DNA of 64,000 nt from Streptomyces pinistramenti (GTDB lineage: Bacteria; Actinomycetota; Actinomycetes; Streptomycetales; Streptomycetaceae), in assembly GCF_020564935.1 (NCBI RefSeq), contig NZ_JAJCXB010000002.1, positions 248,001-312,000 of the forward strand, in the 5' to 3' direction. Under the pieces are notes generated by a model. That model saw only the letters and a program-made list of their open reading frames with translations, was not told where the DNA came from and searched no databases. Below, one piece after another: positions 1 to 8,856 of the stretch. Made by a program: the position numbers and the translations under genes. Every line of letters starts with the position of its first letter. Within the stretch, counting starts at the first letter, position 1.

Positions 1-360
1 CATATCCCCGGGCCGGTTGGCCGTCCCACACGGCAATGAGCCGGTCAACCAGCCCTACAAGGATTTCGCTTCCGCGCATGTGCGCTCGCGAGGTCGACTC
101 GCGCTCGCCCGTGTGATGTACCTCGGTCGCCTGCGCGAGCAACGCGTCATGGGTGGCGTGGTGCGATTCCGGTAGGCCGGCGCGGTATTCCTCAGCCGGA
201 ACGACGACTTCGAGCCTGCCACCGTGGTCGAGAACAGCCTCGGCGAACCACGCGTCAGGGCCGTCAGCGATGCACGACACCCCGCACAGATCGTCCACGT
301 CATACACCTGCAATGCGGTGTCCAGGCGGTCGCGGACTTGCAGTTGAGTGAATGCACTAC
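1..360 (-). CDS. Hypothetical Rossmann-like protein, partial, 5' end unclear
   Basis: The minus-strand frame reads through conserved-looking stretches such as DLCGVSCIADGPDAWFAEA, RLEVVVPAEEYRAGLP and VGLVDRLIAVWDGQPARGYG. I recognise this pattern from short Streptomyces proteins resembling SLOG/nucleotide-binding Rossmann folds; the function is not known. The gene runs off the left edge, so its C-terminus is missing. Relatives as I recall them begin with a G-x-T-G-H-R motif before the segment equivalent to VRDRL; no frame upstream shows it. The frame stays open to about 452 without an ATG or GTG ahead of the conserved part, and the first usable start is GTG at 307, inside the conserved region. 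The 5' end is therefore truncated, frame-disrupted or diverged. Confidence 0.6.
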
Positions 361-629
361 CCGAAGCCGGGAAGGAAACGCCTGATCGACAACCGCGCGA
401 AGCAGCCCCTCTGCTCCCAGCGATCCGGGTCGCCGCGCGAAGCGGACCCGCTCAGTGCAGGGGCCCGCGACTTCGCCCCCCTCTTCCCAACTCCCCCCAG
501 ACGTCCCGCCATGTCAGCCCCGAGGCGTAGCGGGACGGCCGAACGCCGCGGGCAGGAGAGCGGCGGCCGGCAAAACCCAGCGGGGCACCGGTTCCGCCTG
601 GGCTCCGGGGGACTTCGACATCCGCCCCC
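358..629. other. Intergenic region, no gene seen
   Basis: No frame here has codon use or a start comparable to its neighbours. It separates the 3' end of the minus-strand sulfur operon from the partial gene at the left edge. It is GC-rich, without a clear strong hairpin. Confidence 0.5.
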
Positions 630-1988
630 TCACCCCCGCCGATGCCGCGCCCCCGGATGGCCGGCAGGCAGCCGGTCGCCGCGGCCGAACAGCTTCTGGC
701 GGAGGGTGCCTTCGGTGTACTCGGTCTTGAGCAGGCCGCGTTTTTGCAGCACCGGCGCCAGGTGGTCGGCGAAGTCCGCGAAGGAGCCGGGGGTGGTGAC
801 GTAGGAGAGGTTGATGCCGTCGATGCCCGCGCGGCGCCACTGTTCCAGTTCGTCGGCGATCCGCTCCGGCACTCCGGCCACCGGCCGCGTCCAGGCGCGT
901 GCCCGCAGTGCCTCGCCGAACGTCCAGGTCTTGTCGGGCGCGCCCTCCACCAGGGAGCGTACGAAGCCCTGCACTCCGTTGGTGTCGATCTCGCCGACCG
1001 GTGCGTCGAAGTCGACTTGGGATAGGTCGAGTTGGAGGGAGCCCGACAGGTGGGCGGCGAAGCCGTCGAGGCTGGTGTTGTCGCGGTAGGCGGCCAGTTT
1101 GCGCGCGGCCTCCTCCTCGGTGGAGCCGATGATCAGCGTCAGGCCCTGGAAGAAGAGGATGTCGCCGGCGTCCCTGCCGTGCGCCACGGCTCGCGCGCGC
1201 ACGTCGTCGACCTGAGCCCGCGCGCCCTGTGGCGAGATCGCGCCGAGGAAGACGGCCTCGGCGTTGCGGGCCGCGAACTCCCTTCCCCGCTCGGATGATC
1301 CGGCCTGGAAGAGCAGCGGGGTCCGCTGCGGTGACGGCTCGGAGAGGTGGGGGCCGTTGACGCGGTAGAAGCGGCCTTCGTGGTGGACGTCGTGGATCCG
1401 GTCGGGGTCCGCGTAGACGCCGCGCGCCCGGTCGCGGACCACGGCGCCCTCCTCCCAGCTGCCTTCCAGGAGCTGGTAGAGGACGTCGGTGTACTCCTCG
1501 GCGCGGTCGTAGCGCTCGTCGTGCAGGGGCAGTCCGTCCAGGCCCAGGCCCTTGGCGGCCGACTCCAGGTAGGAGGTGACGACGTTCCAGGCGACGCGGC
1601 CCTTGGTGAGGTGGTCGAGGGTGGACAGGCGACGGGCGAAGTTGTAGGGCGGCTCCTGGAGGACGGACTGGGTGAAGGCGAGACCGAGGTGCTCGGTGGC
1701 CTGGGCGAGGGCCGCGACCAGCAGCGACGGATCGTTCACGGGGATCTGGAGGCCCTCGCGTACCGCCGTCTCGCGCCCGCCGCGGAAGGTGTCGTACGTG
1801 CCGATGACGTCCGCGAGGAACAGCGCGTCGAAGTGGCCGCGCTCCAGGGTGCGGGCCAGGTCCACCCAGGTGTCCAGGTCGGTGTAGGAGGTCTGGCGGG
1901 TGTCGTCGCGCGCCCATTGGCCGTGGTTGATGTGCGAGACGCAGTTCATGGCGAAGGCGTTGAAGCGCAGCGGTTCGAGGTCGGTCAT
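630..1988 (-). CDS. NtaA/SnaA/DszA-type FMN-dependent monooxygenase
   Basis: A 452-residue luciferase-like flavin monooxygenase of the NtaA/SnaA/SoxA(DszA) group. These enzymes use reduced FMN and O2 to cleave C-S or C-N bonds in sulfones, sulfonates and chelators. Seen: the family hallmark around residues 113-139 (PYNFARRLSTLDHLTKGR followed by WNVVTS) and the long-form length. Its ATG overlaps the upstream ATPase stop as ATGA, so it is the last gene of the minus-strand sulfur operon. Operon partners (an SfnB/DszC-like flavoenzyme and an importer) suggest it releases sulfite or sulfinate from an imported organosulfur compound. The substrate cannot be told from sequence. The last 15 or so residues are basic and low in complexity. 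Confidence 0.9.
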   Translation of the reverse strand: MTDLEPLRFNAFAMNCVSHINHGQWARDDTRQTSYTDLDTWVDLARTLERGHFDALFLADVIGTYDTFRGGRETAVREGLQIPVNDPSLLVAALAQATEHLGLAFTQSVLQEPPYNFARRLSTLDHLTKGRVAWNVVTSYLESAAKGLGLDGLPLHDERYDRAEEYTDVLYQLLEGSWEEGAVVRDRARGVYADPDRIHDVHHEGRFYRVNGPHLSEPSPQRTPLLFQAGSSERGREFAARNAEAVFLGAISPQGARAQVDDVRARAVAHGRDAGDILFFQGLTLIIGSTEEEAARKLAAYRDNTSLDGFAAHLSGSLQLDLSQVDFDAPVGEIDTNGVQGFVRSLVEGAPDKTWTFGEALRARAWTRPVAGVPERIADELEQWRRAGIDGINLSYVTTPGSFADFADHLAPVLQKRGLLKTEYTEGTLRQKLFGRGDRLPAGHPGARHRRG

Positions 1989-3652
1989 CGGGTGGCTCCG
2001 GAGGGGGTGAGGGGGCGTACGGCGTCCAGGAGGGCGCGGGTGTGGGGGTGGGCGGGTGCCGCGAACACGGCGGCGGCCGGGCCCGCTTCGACGATCCAGC
2101 CGTCCTGCATCACGAGCACGTCATCGCTGGTGTGCTGCACGACACCCAGGTCGTGCGAGATGAAGAGGTAGGCGAGGCCGAAGGCGTCCTGGAGTTCGGC
2201 GAGCAGGTCGAGGACCTGGGCCTGTACGGAGACGTCGAGCGCCGAGACGGGTTCGTCGAGGACGAGTACCGAGGGGCGCGGCGCCAACGCCCGTGCCAGG
2301 GCAGCTCGTTGGCGCTGTCCGCCGGACAGGTGCAGCGGGTGGCGGTCGAGGGTGTCGGCCGGGAGTCCGACTTGGGCGGCCAGTTCCCGGGCGCGCCCGG
2401 CCGCCTCGGCGGGGCCGGGTGTCCGGTGGCCGGGACGGTGCAGGCGGACGGCGTCGGTCAGCGTGCGGCGCACCGTCCAGCGCGGGTCGAAGGCCGACAG
2501 GGGGTCCTGGTGGACGAGTTGGATGTGGTGGCGGAGGTGGCGGCGGGCCTTTTCGGCGGGCGCGCTCCACTCCTCGCCGTGCAGGGTGACGGTGCCGCGG
2601 TCGGGGCGGGTCAGGCCGAGGGCGATGCGGGCGGTGGTGGACTTGCCCGAGCCGGACTCACCGACGATGCCCAGGGTGCGTCCGGCGGCGAGCGCGAAGG
2701 ACACGTCGGCGACGGCCGTCCGGCCCCGGTAGGTCTTGTGCAGTCCTTCGGCGGCGAGGACCACGCCGCGCGGCCGCTCCCCTTCCGGCTCGGGCAGGGC
2801 CGGCCGTGGCGCCGCCGACAGTCGCGCGCCCTTGGGGTGCAGGGCCGGGTCGGCGGCCAACAGGTGCCGGGTGTAGGCGTGTTGCGGGTCCTGGAGGACG
2901 TGGCCGACGGGCCCCTCCTCGACGATCTCGCCGCCCCGCATGACCGCGACCCGGTCCGCGAGGCGCCGCACCACCGCCAGGTCGTGGGTGATGAACAGCA
3001 GGCCGCGCTCCCGGCTGCGGGCGGCGGCCAGCAGGTCGAGGATCTGCGCCTGCACCGTCGCGTCCAGGGCCGTCGTCGGCTCGTCGGCGATCAGGAGCGG
3101 CGGGTCGAGGGCGAGCGCGGAGGCGATCAGGGCCCGCTGGCGCAGGCCGCCGGACAGTTCGTGCGGGTACTGGGCGGCCCGCAGCGCGGGGTCGGGGATG
3201 GCTACCTGTTCCATGACCTCGCGCACCCGCGCGCGCCGTGCGGCACGATCGCCGTAGGCATGCAGCTTCAGCGCGTCCTCGATCTCCTTGCCGACCGGCC
3301 GCAGCGGGTCGAGCGAGACCAGGGCGTCCTGGAGGACGAAGCCGATGCCACGGCCACGTATCCGCCGCCGGCGCCGCTCGCTCCAGGCGCGGACGTCCTC
3401 GCCCTCCCATTCCAGGCGGTCGGCGCGCACCCGGGCCCCGGGTCCTGTCAGGCCGACGAGGGTGCGGGCGGTGACGCTCTTGCCCGAGCCGGACTCGCCG
3501 ACCAGGGCGAGGGTCTCGCCGCGGTGCACGGTGAGCGAGACACCGCGGACGACGGTACGGCCGCCGAAGCCGACCGTCAGGTTCCCGGCGTGGATCAGCG
3601 GCACGGGCTGCGCGGACGCGGGCGGCGGAACGGGTTTCTCCGGTGTGGGCAT
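1985..3652 (-). CDS. Dipeptide/nickel-type ABC transporter, fused double ATPase
   Basis: A 555-residue protein with two complete ABC ATPase domains in tandem, equivalent to DppD plus DppF in one chain. First domain: Walker A GESGSGKS at about 52-59, signature LSGG at 166-169, Walker B ending ADEP near 190, H-loop ITHD near 221. Second domain: Walker A GESGSGKST at about 331-339, then its own LSGGQRQR and LVLDEP motifs and ISHD. The start was chosen at the ATG that overlaps the preceding permease stop (ATGA); the much longer open frame upstream is out-of-frame readthrough of the permease genes. It energises the two permeases just upstream. The peptide-type importer in a sulfur operon suggests a sulfur-containing peptide or small organosulfur substrate (inference). 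Confidence 0.92.
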   Translation of the reverse strand: MPTPEKPVPPPASAQPVPLIHAGNLTVGFGGRTVVRGVSLTVHRGETLALVGESGSGKSVTARTLVGLTGPGARVRADRLEWEGEDVRAWSERRRRRIRGRGIGFVLQDALVSLDPLRPVGKEIEDALKLHAYGDRAARRARVREVMEQVAIPDPALRAAQYPHELSGGLRQRALIASALALDPPLLIADEPTTALDATVQAQILDLLAAARSRERGLLFITHDLAVVRRLADRVAVMRGGEIVEEGPVGHVLQDPQHAYTRHLLAADPALHPKGARLSAAPRPALPEPEGERPRGVVLAAEGLHKTYRGRTAVADVSFALAAGRTLGIVGESGSGKSTTARIALGLTRPDRGTVTLHGEEWSAPAEKARRHLRHHIQLVHQDPLSAFDPRWTVRRTLTDAVRLHRPGHRTPGPAEAAGRARELAAQVGLPADTLDRHPLHLSGGQRQRAALARALAPRPSVLVLDEPVSALDVSVQAQVLDLLAELQDAFGLAYLFISHDLGVVQHTSDDVLVMQDGWIVEAGPAAAVFAAPAHPHTRALLDAVRPLTPSGATR

Positions 3653-4503
3653 CAGCTGCTCCTCGCGTCCAGCCAGGCTTGCAGTCGCCGGCCGATGACG
3701 GTGGTGGACAGGGTGGTCAGGACGATGAACAGGCCGGGGAAGAACGAGGTCCACCAGGCGTACTGCAGGAAGGTGCGGCCGTCGGCGAGCATCGCGCCCC
3801 ATTCGGCGGCCGGCGGCTGGGCGCCCAGTCCCAGGAAGGACAGGGACGAGGCCCACACCACGGACTGGCCGATGCCGAGCGTGGCGAGGGCGGCGAGCGG
3901 GCGCAGCACGTTCGGCAGGACGGTGCGCCGCACCACGCGCAGCGGCGGATGGCCCAGGCCGCGGGCCGCTTCTACGTAGCCGGAGCGGACCACAGTGGTG
4001 GCCTGGGCGCGGATCAGGCGGGCGTATCCCGCGGCCTCGCCGATACCGACCGCGACGGCCGCGGTGACGGCTCCGGTGCCGAACACCGCGATGAACAGCA
4101 GCGCGAGCAGCAGCCCGGGGAAGGCGAAGAGCACTTCGAGTACCCGGCCGACCGCGAAGTCGGCGCGCCGCCCGCCGAGCGCCGCGGTCAGGCCGAGCGT
4201 GATGCCGAGGGTGAGCGAGAGGGCGGTGGCGCCGAGGCCGATGAGCAGCGACTGGCCGGCGCCGTGGACCAGGCGGGTGTAGACGTCGCGGCCGTTCTGG
4301 TCGGTGCCGAACCAGTGGGCGGTGGAGGGGGGTTGGAAGAAGTCGGCCGGTCTGATGGCGTCGGGTGCGTAGGTGGTGAGCAGACCCGGCGCGAGGGCGG
4401 CCGGCACGACGAGGGCGAGGAAGATCCCGGCGGCGGTGAGGCCGGGGCGTATCCGGCGCACAAGCGGCTCGGCCTGGGCGGGGGCGGTCAGGACGGTGGT
4501 CAC
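3652..4503 (-). CDS. DppC-type ABC transporter permease
   Basis: A 283-residue inner-membrane permease of the peptide/nickel importer family. It has an N-terminal membrane segment, then the OppC-type region with FGTDQNGRDVYTRLVHG, typical of the DppC/OppC subunit, and about five further hydrophobic segments. The EAA-loop region (EAARGLGHPPLRVVRRTVLPN) that contacts the ATPase is visible near the C-terminal third. Start is GTG at 4503, three bases after the DppB-like gene's stop; its stop overlaps the ATPase start. It forms the membrane channel with the 4507-5463 product. Confidence 0.92.
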   Translation of the reverse strand: MTTVLTAPAQAEPLVRRIRPGLTAAGIFLALVVPAALAPGLLTTYAPDAIRPADFFQPPSTAHWFGTDQNGRDVYTRLVHGAGQSLLIGLGATALSLTLGITLGLTAALGGRRADFAVGRVLEVLFAFPGLLLALLFIAVFGTGAVTAAVAVGIGEAAGYARLIRAQATTVVRSGYVEAARGLGHPPLRVVRRTVLPNVLRPLAALATLGIGQSVVWASSLSFLGLGAQPPAAEWGAMLADGRTFLQYAWWTSFFPGLFIVLTTLSTTVIGRRLQAWLDARSS

Positions 4504-4506
4504 GTG

Positions 4507-5463
4507 TCACAGCTCCCGGGGCGTGCGGATGCGCGGGTCGACCACCGCGTGGAGCAGGTCGACGGCGAGGTCGACGAGGACGTACACGGCGGCGATCAGC
4601 AGCACGATCCCGGTGACCAGCGGCAGGTCGCGGGCGAGTACGGCGTTGAGGAGGGCACGGCCGATGCCCTGGCGCGCGAACACGGACTCCACCACGACCT
4701 CGCTGGAGAACAGCGCGCCGACCGCCCAGCCCGACAGCGTCAGCGGCGGCAGCAGCGCGTGCCGCAGGGCGCGGCGGGCGCGCACCGCTGCGCTGCTCAT
4801 GCCGCGCAGCCGTGCCGAGGTGACGAACGGCTGCTCCAGCGCGGTCAGCAGGGCGCCGCGGGTGACCTGGCCGAGGTAGCCGGCGAGGGGCACGGCGAGG
4901 GTGAGGGCGGGCAGGACGAGCCCGGCGATGCCGGTGCCGCCCGCGACGGGGAACCAGCCGAGCCGGAACGCGAACACGTACAGCAGCACCACGCCGAGCC
5001 AGAAGTGGGGCAGCCCCGCGGCCACCGTCTCCAGGCCGGAGCCGAGGGCGCGGCCGAGTGCGCCGCGGCCGGTCGACAGGAGGACCACGGCGCCGGCGAG
5101 CAGCCACGCGAACAGCAGGGCCAGCGCGGTGAGTTCGATGGTGGCCGGGAGCTGCTGTGTGATCACCCCGGCGACCGGTTCCTTCAGGGACGTGGACACA
5201 CCGAGGTCCCCGGTGACCAGCCGTCCGATGTGGTGCAGGTACTGCGCGTACAGCGGCTGGTCGAGTCCGTAGGCGTGCCGGATGGCGGCGATGGTCTCGG
5301 GGGTGGGGTTGGCGCCGGAGCCGCCGCCGAGCAGGACGAGTACCGGGTCGCCCGGCACCAGGTGCAGGGCGAGGAAGGTCACGGTGGCGGCCGCCCACAG
5401 GACGAGGGCGGCGCCGGCCGGCCGGACGCCGTAGCGGCGCAGGCGGGCGACGGTGGCGGTCAT
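4507..5463 (-). CDS. DppB-type ABC transporter permease
   Basis: A 318-residue permease of the DppB/OppB type: a first membrane segment ending in LHLVPGDPV, the conserved region YGLDQPLYAQYLHHIGRLV followed by GDLGVS, and several more hydrophobic segments with an EAA-like loop (ARLRGMSSAAVRARRALRHA). The ATG at 5463 was chosen because it overlaps the binding-protein stop as ATGA; an in-frame GTG five codons upstream is possible but would lie inside the previous gene. It pairs with the DppC-like subunit immediately downstream. Confidence 0.9.
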   Translation of the reverse strand: MTATVARLRRYGVRPAGAALVLWAAATVTFLALHLVPGDPVLVLLGGGSGANPTPETIAAIRHAYGLDQPLYAQYLHHIGRLVTGDLGVSTSLKEPVAGVITQQLPATIELTALALLFAWLLAGAVVLLSTGRGALGRALGSGLETVAAGLPHFWLGVVLLYVFAFRLGWFPVAGGTGIAGLVLPALTLAVPLAGYLGQVTRGALLTALEQPFVTSARLRGMSSAAVRARRALRHALLPPLTLSGWAVGALFSSEVVVESVFARQGIGRALLNAVLARDLPLVTGIVLLIAAVYVLVDLAVDLLHAVVDPRIRTPREL

Positions 5464-7109
5464 CGGGCGTTCACCCACGCGTCGTAGAGGTAGGGCAGGG
5501 ACAGGGCGGGTTCGAGGGCGGCGCCGCGGACGCTCGCGCGGTGCGCGGCGAGCCGGGTGGTCTGCGGGTAGAGGGTCAGCTGGTAGGCGCCGGCCGAGAT
5601 CAGCTGCTGCGCCTTGCCGTACAGCCGCCGCTGGCTGTCCTGATCGGTGGTGGCCTGCGCGGTACGCAGCAGCCGGTCGATGGCGGGGTCCTTGGCGTAG
5701 GAGGCGTTGGAGTGGATGCCGTGGTGTACGGCGTACTCGCTGCCGAAGACGGTGTGCAGCACGTCCGGGGTGTTGGTGTTCCAGTAGCCGTCGCGCAGGT
5801 CGTAATCACCGGCGAGGTAGCGGGTGTTGACGGTGGCGGCGTCGAGTCCGAGGAGTTCCAGGTCGAAGCCGACGTCCTTGGCGGTGGCCTGGATCTGCTC
5901 CATCAGGGCCAGCTGGTTCGGGCTGATGTCGGACTTCAGCAGGACGTCGGCGCTGAGCCTGCGCCCCTTCCTGATGCGGTATCCGGCGCCGTCCCGGTGT
6001 CCCCAACCCGCCTTGTCCAGCAGCGCGTCGGCCTTCTTCGGGTCGTGCGGCCAGGCGTTCTCGTACCCGCCCGCGTAGTCGGGGGTGACGTAGCTGAGCG
6101 GGCCGCCCGCGCGGCGGTACTGGCCGAAGAAGACGCTCTTGAGGCCGTTGACCACGTCCGCCGAGTACAGGAACGCCGCGCGCACCCGACGGTCGTCGAA
6201 GGGGGCACGGGAGGCGTTCAGGGCGAGATTCGTCGGGTTGCCCGGCCGGTCGCGGACCACGGCCTTCAGGCGGCTGTCGCGTTCGGCGGACGCCTGGTCC
6301 TCCGGCGGCAGCGCGTCGATCACGTCGGCCTGCCCCGACTGCACGGCGGCGAACCGGGTCGCGGGTTCCGGGATGAACCGCCACACCACCTTGGCGAGGT
6401 GCGCGGGTCCGGTGTGCCGGGCGTACGGGGGCGGGGAGTTGTAGTGCGGGTTGCGGACCAGCTCGACGTCCGACTGCCGGTTCCACTTCTGCACGATGAA
6501 CGGCCCGGTGCCGACCGGGGCCGCGCAGTTCGCTTCCTTGCCGCGCTCGATCGCCTTCGGGGACTCCATCCCGAGGAACGCCTGCGCGAGCATGTTGAGG
6601 AAGGGCGAGTAGGGGCGGTCCAGGTGGACGCGGGCGGTGAAGGCGCCGATGACCTCGGTGTTCTTGTACGGGGCGAGGTAGCCGCCCGCGGTGCCCGACT
6701 GGGTGGCGGGGTCCACCATGTGGTCGAGGTTGGCCTTCACGGCCGCCGCGTCGAAGCGGGTGCCGTCGGTGAAACGTACGTCGCGGCGCAGGTGGAAGGT
6801 GTACGTGGCGGCGTCCTTGGAGACGTCCCACGACGTGGCCAGCCACGGCCTGATCCGGCCGTGCGCGTCGAGGGCCACCAGCGAGTCGAGGAACTGCTGC
6901 GCCACGTACGCCTGCGGCATGTCGCCCGACACGTGGGGGTCGAGGCAGGTCGGCTCGCGGTCGGTGGCGTAGGTGAGGGTGCCGCCGGGCGCGGGCCGGT
7001 CGCCGAGCGGTGCGGTGGCGACGGCGCCGGCGCCGCATCCGGTGGCGAGGACGGTCAGGGCGAGGGCCGCGAGCGAGGTGACGGCTCGCCTGCGGGAGGG
7101 GGGCTTCAC
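5460..7109 (-). CDS. Family 5 extracellular solute-binding lipoprotein
   Basis: A 549-residue binding protein of the DppA/OppA/NikA class, the substrate receptor of the adjacent importer. The N-terminus has a basic stretch, a hydrophobic core and a lipobox LATGC with the lipidated Cys at about residue 25, so it should be anchored to the outer face of the membrane. The GGTLTYATDREPTCLDPH opening is typical of the family. I chose GTG at 7109, which has GGAG six bases upstream; a TTG two codons earlier abuts the ribosome site. It lies 65 bases after the SfnB-like gene and overlaps the DppB-like gene by 4 bases. Binding of an organosulfur ligand is inferred from context only. Confidence 0.92.
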   Translation of the reverse strand: MKPPSRRRAVTSLAALALTVLATGCGAGAVATAPLGDRPAPGGTLTYATDREPTCLDPHVSGDMPQAYVAQQFLDSLVALDAHGRIRPWLATSWDVSKDAATYTFHLRRDVRFTDGTRFDAAAVKANLDHMVDPATQSGTAGGYLAPYKNTEVIGAFTARVHLDRPYSPFLNMLAQAFLGMESPKAIERGKEANCAAPVGTGPFIVQKWNRQSDVELVRNPHYNSPPPYARHTGPAHLAKVVWRFIPEPATRFAAVQSGQADVIDALPPEDQASAERDSRLKAVVRDRPGNPTNLALNASRAPFDDRRVRAAFLYSADVVNGLKSVFFGQYRRAGGPLSYVTPDYAGGYENAWPHDPKKADALLDKAGWGHRDGAGYRIRKGRRLSADVLLKSDISPNQLALMEQIQATAKDVGFDLELLGLDAATVNTRYLAGDYDLRDGYWNTNTPDVLHTVFGSEYAVHHGIHSNASYAKDPAIDRLLRTAQATTDQDSQRRLYGKAQQLISAGAYQLTLYPQTTRLAAHRASVRGAALEPALSLPYLYDAWVNAR

Positions 7110-7174
7110 GGGCAACTCCGGGGAGGGGGCCGGGACGAGGGGCCGGAAGGCGGGGCGAGGGGTGGGGCGGGCGG

Positions 7175-8350
7175 TCAGAAGAAGCCGTTCAGCGGGGGCG
7201 GGGTGCCGTTGAGGAGCCAGTCGCCCGCCACTCGCGCCTTGTGGGCGACGGGGTTGTGCGAGGCGAGGGTGCGGGCGTTGCGCCAGTGCCGGTCGAGGTG
7301 GTGTTCGCGCAGCGTCGCCGAGGCGCCGCCCACGTCGTACAGCCGCTCCCCCGCGTCCAACGCGGCGCGTGCCGCTACCACTTGCACCTGCGACACCTGT
7401 ACCGCCGTGTCGTGCAGGGCGTCGGGCAGACCCGCGACACCGTCATCGCCACGCACCGCCAGCGCCGCGTCGAGCGCGTCCGCCGCCCGCAGCACGGCGG
7501 CCTCGGCGGCATAGCCGAGCGCGGCGATCGAGCCGACCGTGTGCTGGACCAGCGGGTCGTCCACGGCGCGTGCGACCCCGGCGTGCTGCACGGGCCGCGC
7601 CTTGTGGCGCGCGTAGTCCACGGCATCGGCCACGGCGGCCTTGGCGATGCCGGTGTGCACGGCCGCCAAGTAGAGCTGGTAGTACGGGCCCAGATGGGTA
7701 CGGCGCTGCCGGGCCGTCGCGTCGATGGCCACCTCGTCGGCGAAGGCGCGCACTCCCCGCAGCCGCGTCGTGCCGCTGGCGGTGGTCCGCTGGCCGAGCG
7801 CGTCCCAGTCGTCGGACAGTTCCAGGCCCTCGCGGTCGCGCGGCAGCACCACACGGACCCGGCGCTCCTCGCCGTCCAGGGCGATGGCGACGACGTAGTC
7901 GGCGAAGAGGGAGCCGGTCGAGTAGAACTTGGTGCCGTCGACCCGGAAGTGGTCCCCGTCGGCCGTGATGCGGGTCCGGATCTCCCCGGGGTGGGCCGTG
8001 CCCCGCTCGGACGCGGCGTTGCCGAACAGCGCGCCGCCCGCGACGACCGGGAACCAGCGCTTCCGTTCGGTCTCCGTGCCCTGGCTGATCAGCAGCTCCA
8101 CGAATCCGAAGTGCGGGCGGAGTGCCTGCGCCACGTTGGAGTCGGCCTCGGCGAGGTCGATGACGACCCGGAACAACGCGGCGAGCGAACCGCCGCGCCC
8201 GCCGTACTCCACCGGCGCACGGAGCGCCCCCAGCCCACTGTTCCGCACCAACTCCACGCTCTTGTAGGGAAGTTCACGGCGGGCTTCGAGTGCGGCGGCA
8301 TCGGCGCGAAGGCGCGCGGACAGTTCGGGAGGGAGGGCGGACGAGGGCAT
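7175..8350 (-). CDS. SfnB/DszC-like acyl-CoA dehydrogenase-family flavoenzyme
   Basis: A 391-residue acyl-CoA-dehydrogenase-fold protein of the SfnB/DszC branch, whose members are FMN-dependent enzymes in organosulfur use rather than fatty-acid oxidation. Seen: N-terminal helical domain with APVEYGGRGG, middle beta domain with FGNAASERGTA and GTKFYSTGSLFADY, and a C-terminal helical domain ending VGGASATLREHHLDRHWRNARTLASHNP, written here in the short pieces VGGASATL, HHLDRHWRN and ASHNPV, the pattern I know from SfnB and DszC. Start ATG at 8350 has GGAGG seven bases upstream. It is the first structural gene of the operon and lies 189 bases after the leader-peptide gene, so it is the likely target of leader-mediated control. 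Confidence 0.88.
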   Translation of the reverse strand: MPSSALPPELSARLRADAAALEARRELPYKSVELVRNSGLGALRAPVEYGGRGGSLAALFRVVIDLAEADSNVAQALRPHFGFVELLISQGTETERKRWFPVVAGGALFGNAASERGTAHPGEIRTRITADGDHFRVDGTKFYSTGSLFADYVVAIALDGEERRVRVVLPRDREGLELSDDWDALGQRTTASGTTRLRGVRAFADEVAIDATARQRRTHLGPYYQLYLAAVHTGIAKAAVADAVDYARHKARPVQHAGVARAVDDPLVQHTVGSIAALGYAAEAAVLRAADALDAALAVRGDDGVAGLPDALHDTAVQVSQVQVVAARAALDAGERLYDVGGASATLREHHLDRHWRNARTLASHNPVAHKARVAGDWLLNGTPPPLNGFF

Positions 8351-8539
8351 GCGGGGGCCTCCGGGGGCGGTGAGCGGGCACCCGGGCAGCGCCGGGCCCG
8401 GCCGCACACGCGGGCCGTACGGCATCGGACGGCCGTCGCGCGCGGGAAGAGGGGGAGGGAGCAGTGAAGAGGAAGGAAGAAGCAGAGCCGGAACGGGCGG
8501 CGCGGAAGCTACCGGAGACGCGCGCTGTCCACAGTGCGC

Positions 8540-8635
8540 TCAGGCCCGAGCGGCCGCCGAGGTACAGACGGCGCTGGAAACCCGCGACAGGTCGACATGG
8601 CGACGCCGCGTGAGTTCCTGCCGTTCCTCGGTCAT
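8540..8635 (-). CDS. Sulfur-operon leader peptide (31 aa)
   Basis: A 31-codon frame whose product contains RRRHVDLSRVSSAVC followed by a short Ala-rich tail. It matches the short leader peptides I know upstream of cysteine/sulfur genes in actinobacteria (core R-x-H-x-D-L-x-R-x-x-S-A-x-C). It lies upstream of the six-gene sulfur operon in the same orientation, and a second copy with the same core (10486-10569) precedes ssuC. No Shine-Dalgarno site precedes the ATG; a promoter-like pair of hexamers ends seven bases upstream, so the message may be leaderless. Likely role: sensing cysteine supply through translation of the conserved Cys codon and attenuating the operon (inference). It is too short for ordinary gene callers. 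Confidence 0.8.
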   Translation of the reverse strand: MTEERQELTRRRHVDLSRVSSAVCTSAAARA

Positions 8636-8642
8636 GCCGCCG

Positions 8643-8671
8643 ATTGAATCAGGCCGACCGCCCCCGGTCGA
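8643..8671 (-). promoter_or_regulatory. Candidate promoter of the leader peptide and sulfur operon
   Basis: On the minus strand TCGACC and TTCAAT are separated by 17 bases, and TTCAAT ends exactly seven bases before the leader-peptide ATG. The layout matches the promoter of the second leader peptide. Hexamers fit the main sigma-factor consensus only in part. Confidence 0.45.
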
Positions 8672-8856
8672 GACGGCTTTGACGAAACGGCTATCGGGAT
8701 TCCCTACCAGCCGCACTCACGTCCCCGCCCACGACCTGCGGAAACGAAATCGCTGACAGGGAATCCCGCTCGCCCCCGCCCCGGCCACATATGACGTCGC
8801 CCCGCCTCCCCGGCCATCTGCCGGAAAGGCGGGGCGCCCCTCTCACTCCCCGGCCG

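Noticed and set aside
2042..3979. Very long plus-strand open frame opposite the ABC ATPase gene
   Set aside because: Antisense reading of a high-GC coding region; the product is Gly/Arg/Asp-rich without domains, while the minus strand encodes clear ABC motifs.
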